DNA from: Bacteroidales bacterium
GTDB taxonomy: Bacteria; Bacteroidota; Bacteroidia; Bacteroidales; UBA932
Length of the DNA: 6,241 nt
Assembly: GCA_021443605.1 (NCBI GenBank)
Contig: JABUTQ010000187.1
Coordinates: forward strand, 1 to 6,241
Reading direction: 5' to 3'
A program made the translations under genes and the position numbers. Under the pieces are notes generated by a model. The model ran no database searches, was not told where the DNA came from, and saw nothing but the letters and a program-made list of their open reading frames with translations. Shown here one piece after another: positions 6,144-6,241 of the stretch; the first letter of the stretch is position 1; every line of letters starts with the position of its first letter.

Positions 6144-6166
6144 ATTCTGAGCCGCAGGCGAAGAAT
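6144..6166. repeat. Small inverted repeat resembling a dispersed intergenic repeat
   Basis: ATTCT (6144-6148) pairs with AGAAT (6162-6166), and inside it GCC (6151-6153) pairs with GGC (6157-6159), separated by opposed GA/GA dinucleotides and closed by a GCA loop. The sequence CATTCTGAGC...GCGAAGAATC resembles an intergenic palindrome that I recall recurring in Bacteroidota and some other genomes; this is memory and not a search. It directly follows the terminator's T-tract. Confidence 0.5.
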
Positions 6167-6185
6167 CCCGCCAAAGTGAGCCATG

Positions 6186-6228
6186 TACAAAAGGTCGCAT
6201 AGGCTTACATGACTTTTGTGACCTTGTA
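6186..6228. repeat. Inverted repeat in the 3' non-coding end of the window
   Basis: The left arm TACAAAAGGTCGCA (6186-6199) pairs with the right arm TGTGACCTTGTA (6217-6228), with two unpaired A residues and one G.U wobble, around a 17-nt loop. A second small hairpin, TGTAT/ATACA (6225-6240), overlaps the right arm, so the two would be mutually exclusive in RNA. No ORF with recognisable homology covers 6074-6241. Function is unknown; the region may be part of an intergenic repeat or the leader of a gene beyond the edge. Confidence 0.4.
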
Positions 6229-6241
6229 TCTCGTCATACAG

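Noticed and set aside
5810..6190. A 126-codon minus-strand frame running into the 3' non-coding region
   Set aside because: Mostly antisense to the nucleotidyltransferase and passes through the terminator hairpin; no domain is recognisable.

Overview
The window is a compact, gene-dense piece of a bacterial chromosome, most likely from Bacteroidota and probably Bacteroidales. Three things support this. The one divergent intergenic region carries two good matches to the Bacteroides-type -7 element TAnnTTTG. Start codons follow A/T-rich stretches with no Shine-Dalgarno sequence. The amylase-like lipoprotein and the nucleotidyltransferase resemble forms I associate with this phylum. No species can be named from the sequence alone.

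Layout. Positions 1-1324 hold a tightly packed minus-strand operon that reads leftward: a SerB-like HAD phosphatase, then cobU, then the first 63 codons of cobT, with gaps of 3 and 2 nt. cobU and cobT build the nucleotide loop of cobalamin (vitamin B12), so the HAD enzyme is a candidate for a B12-related dephosphorylation. A 111-bp divergent spacer (1325-1435) has a promoter-like element on each strand. From 1436 to 5139 a plus-strand operon runs purE, folE, trkA and an alpha-amylase-family (GH13) lipoprotein, with gaps of 10, 7 and 3 nt. A sugar-nucleotidyltransferase-like gene (5180-6073) follows after 40 nt and ends in a clear intrinsic terminator (6100-6143). The last ~100 bases carry no gene and are rich in inverted repeats, including a hairpin that looks like a dispersed intergenic repeat.

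How the genes fit together. purE (purine synthesis) and folE (GTP to dihydroneopterin triphosphate, the entry to folate) are metabolically linked. trkA is the regulatory subunit of a K+ uptake system whose channel gene is not in the window. The GH13 lipoprotein and the nucleotidyltransferase both point to carbohydrate handling, but their actual roles are unknown.

The most notable observation is that the GH13 lipoprotein keeps the family's scaffold motifs but has lost both catalytic aspartates and most of the other active-site residues while remaining an intact ORF. It looks like a secreted pseudo-glycosidase. I saw no mobile element, CRISPR array, tRNA or rRNA, and no convincing wholly new multi-gene system.
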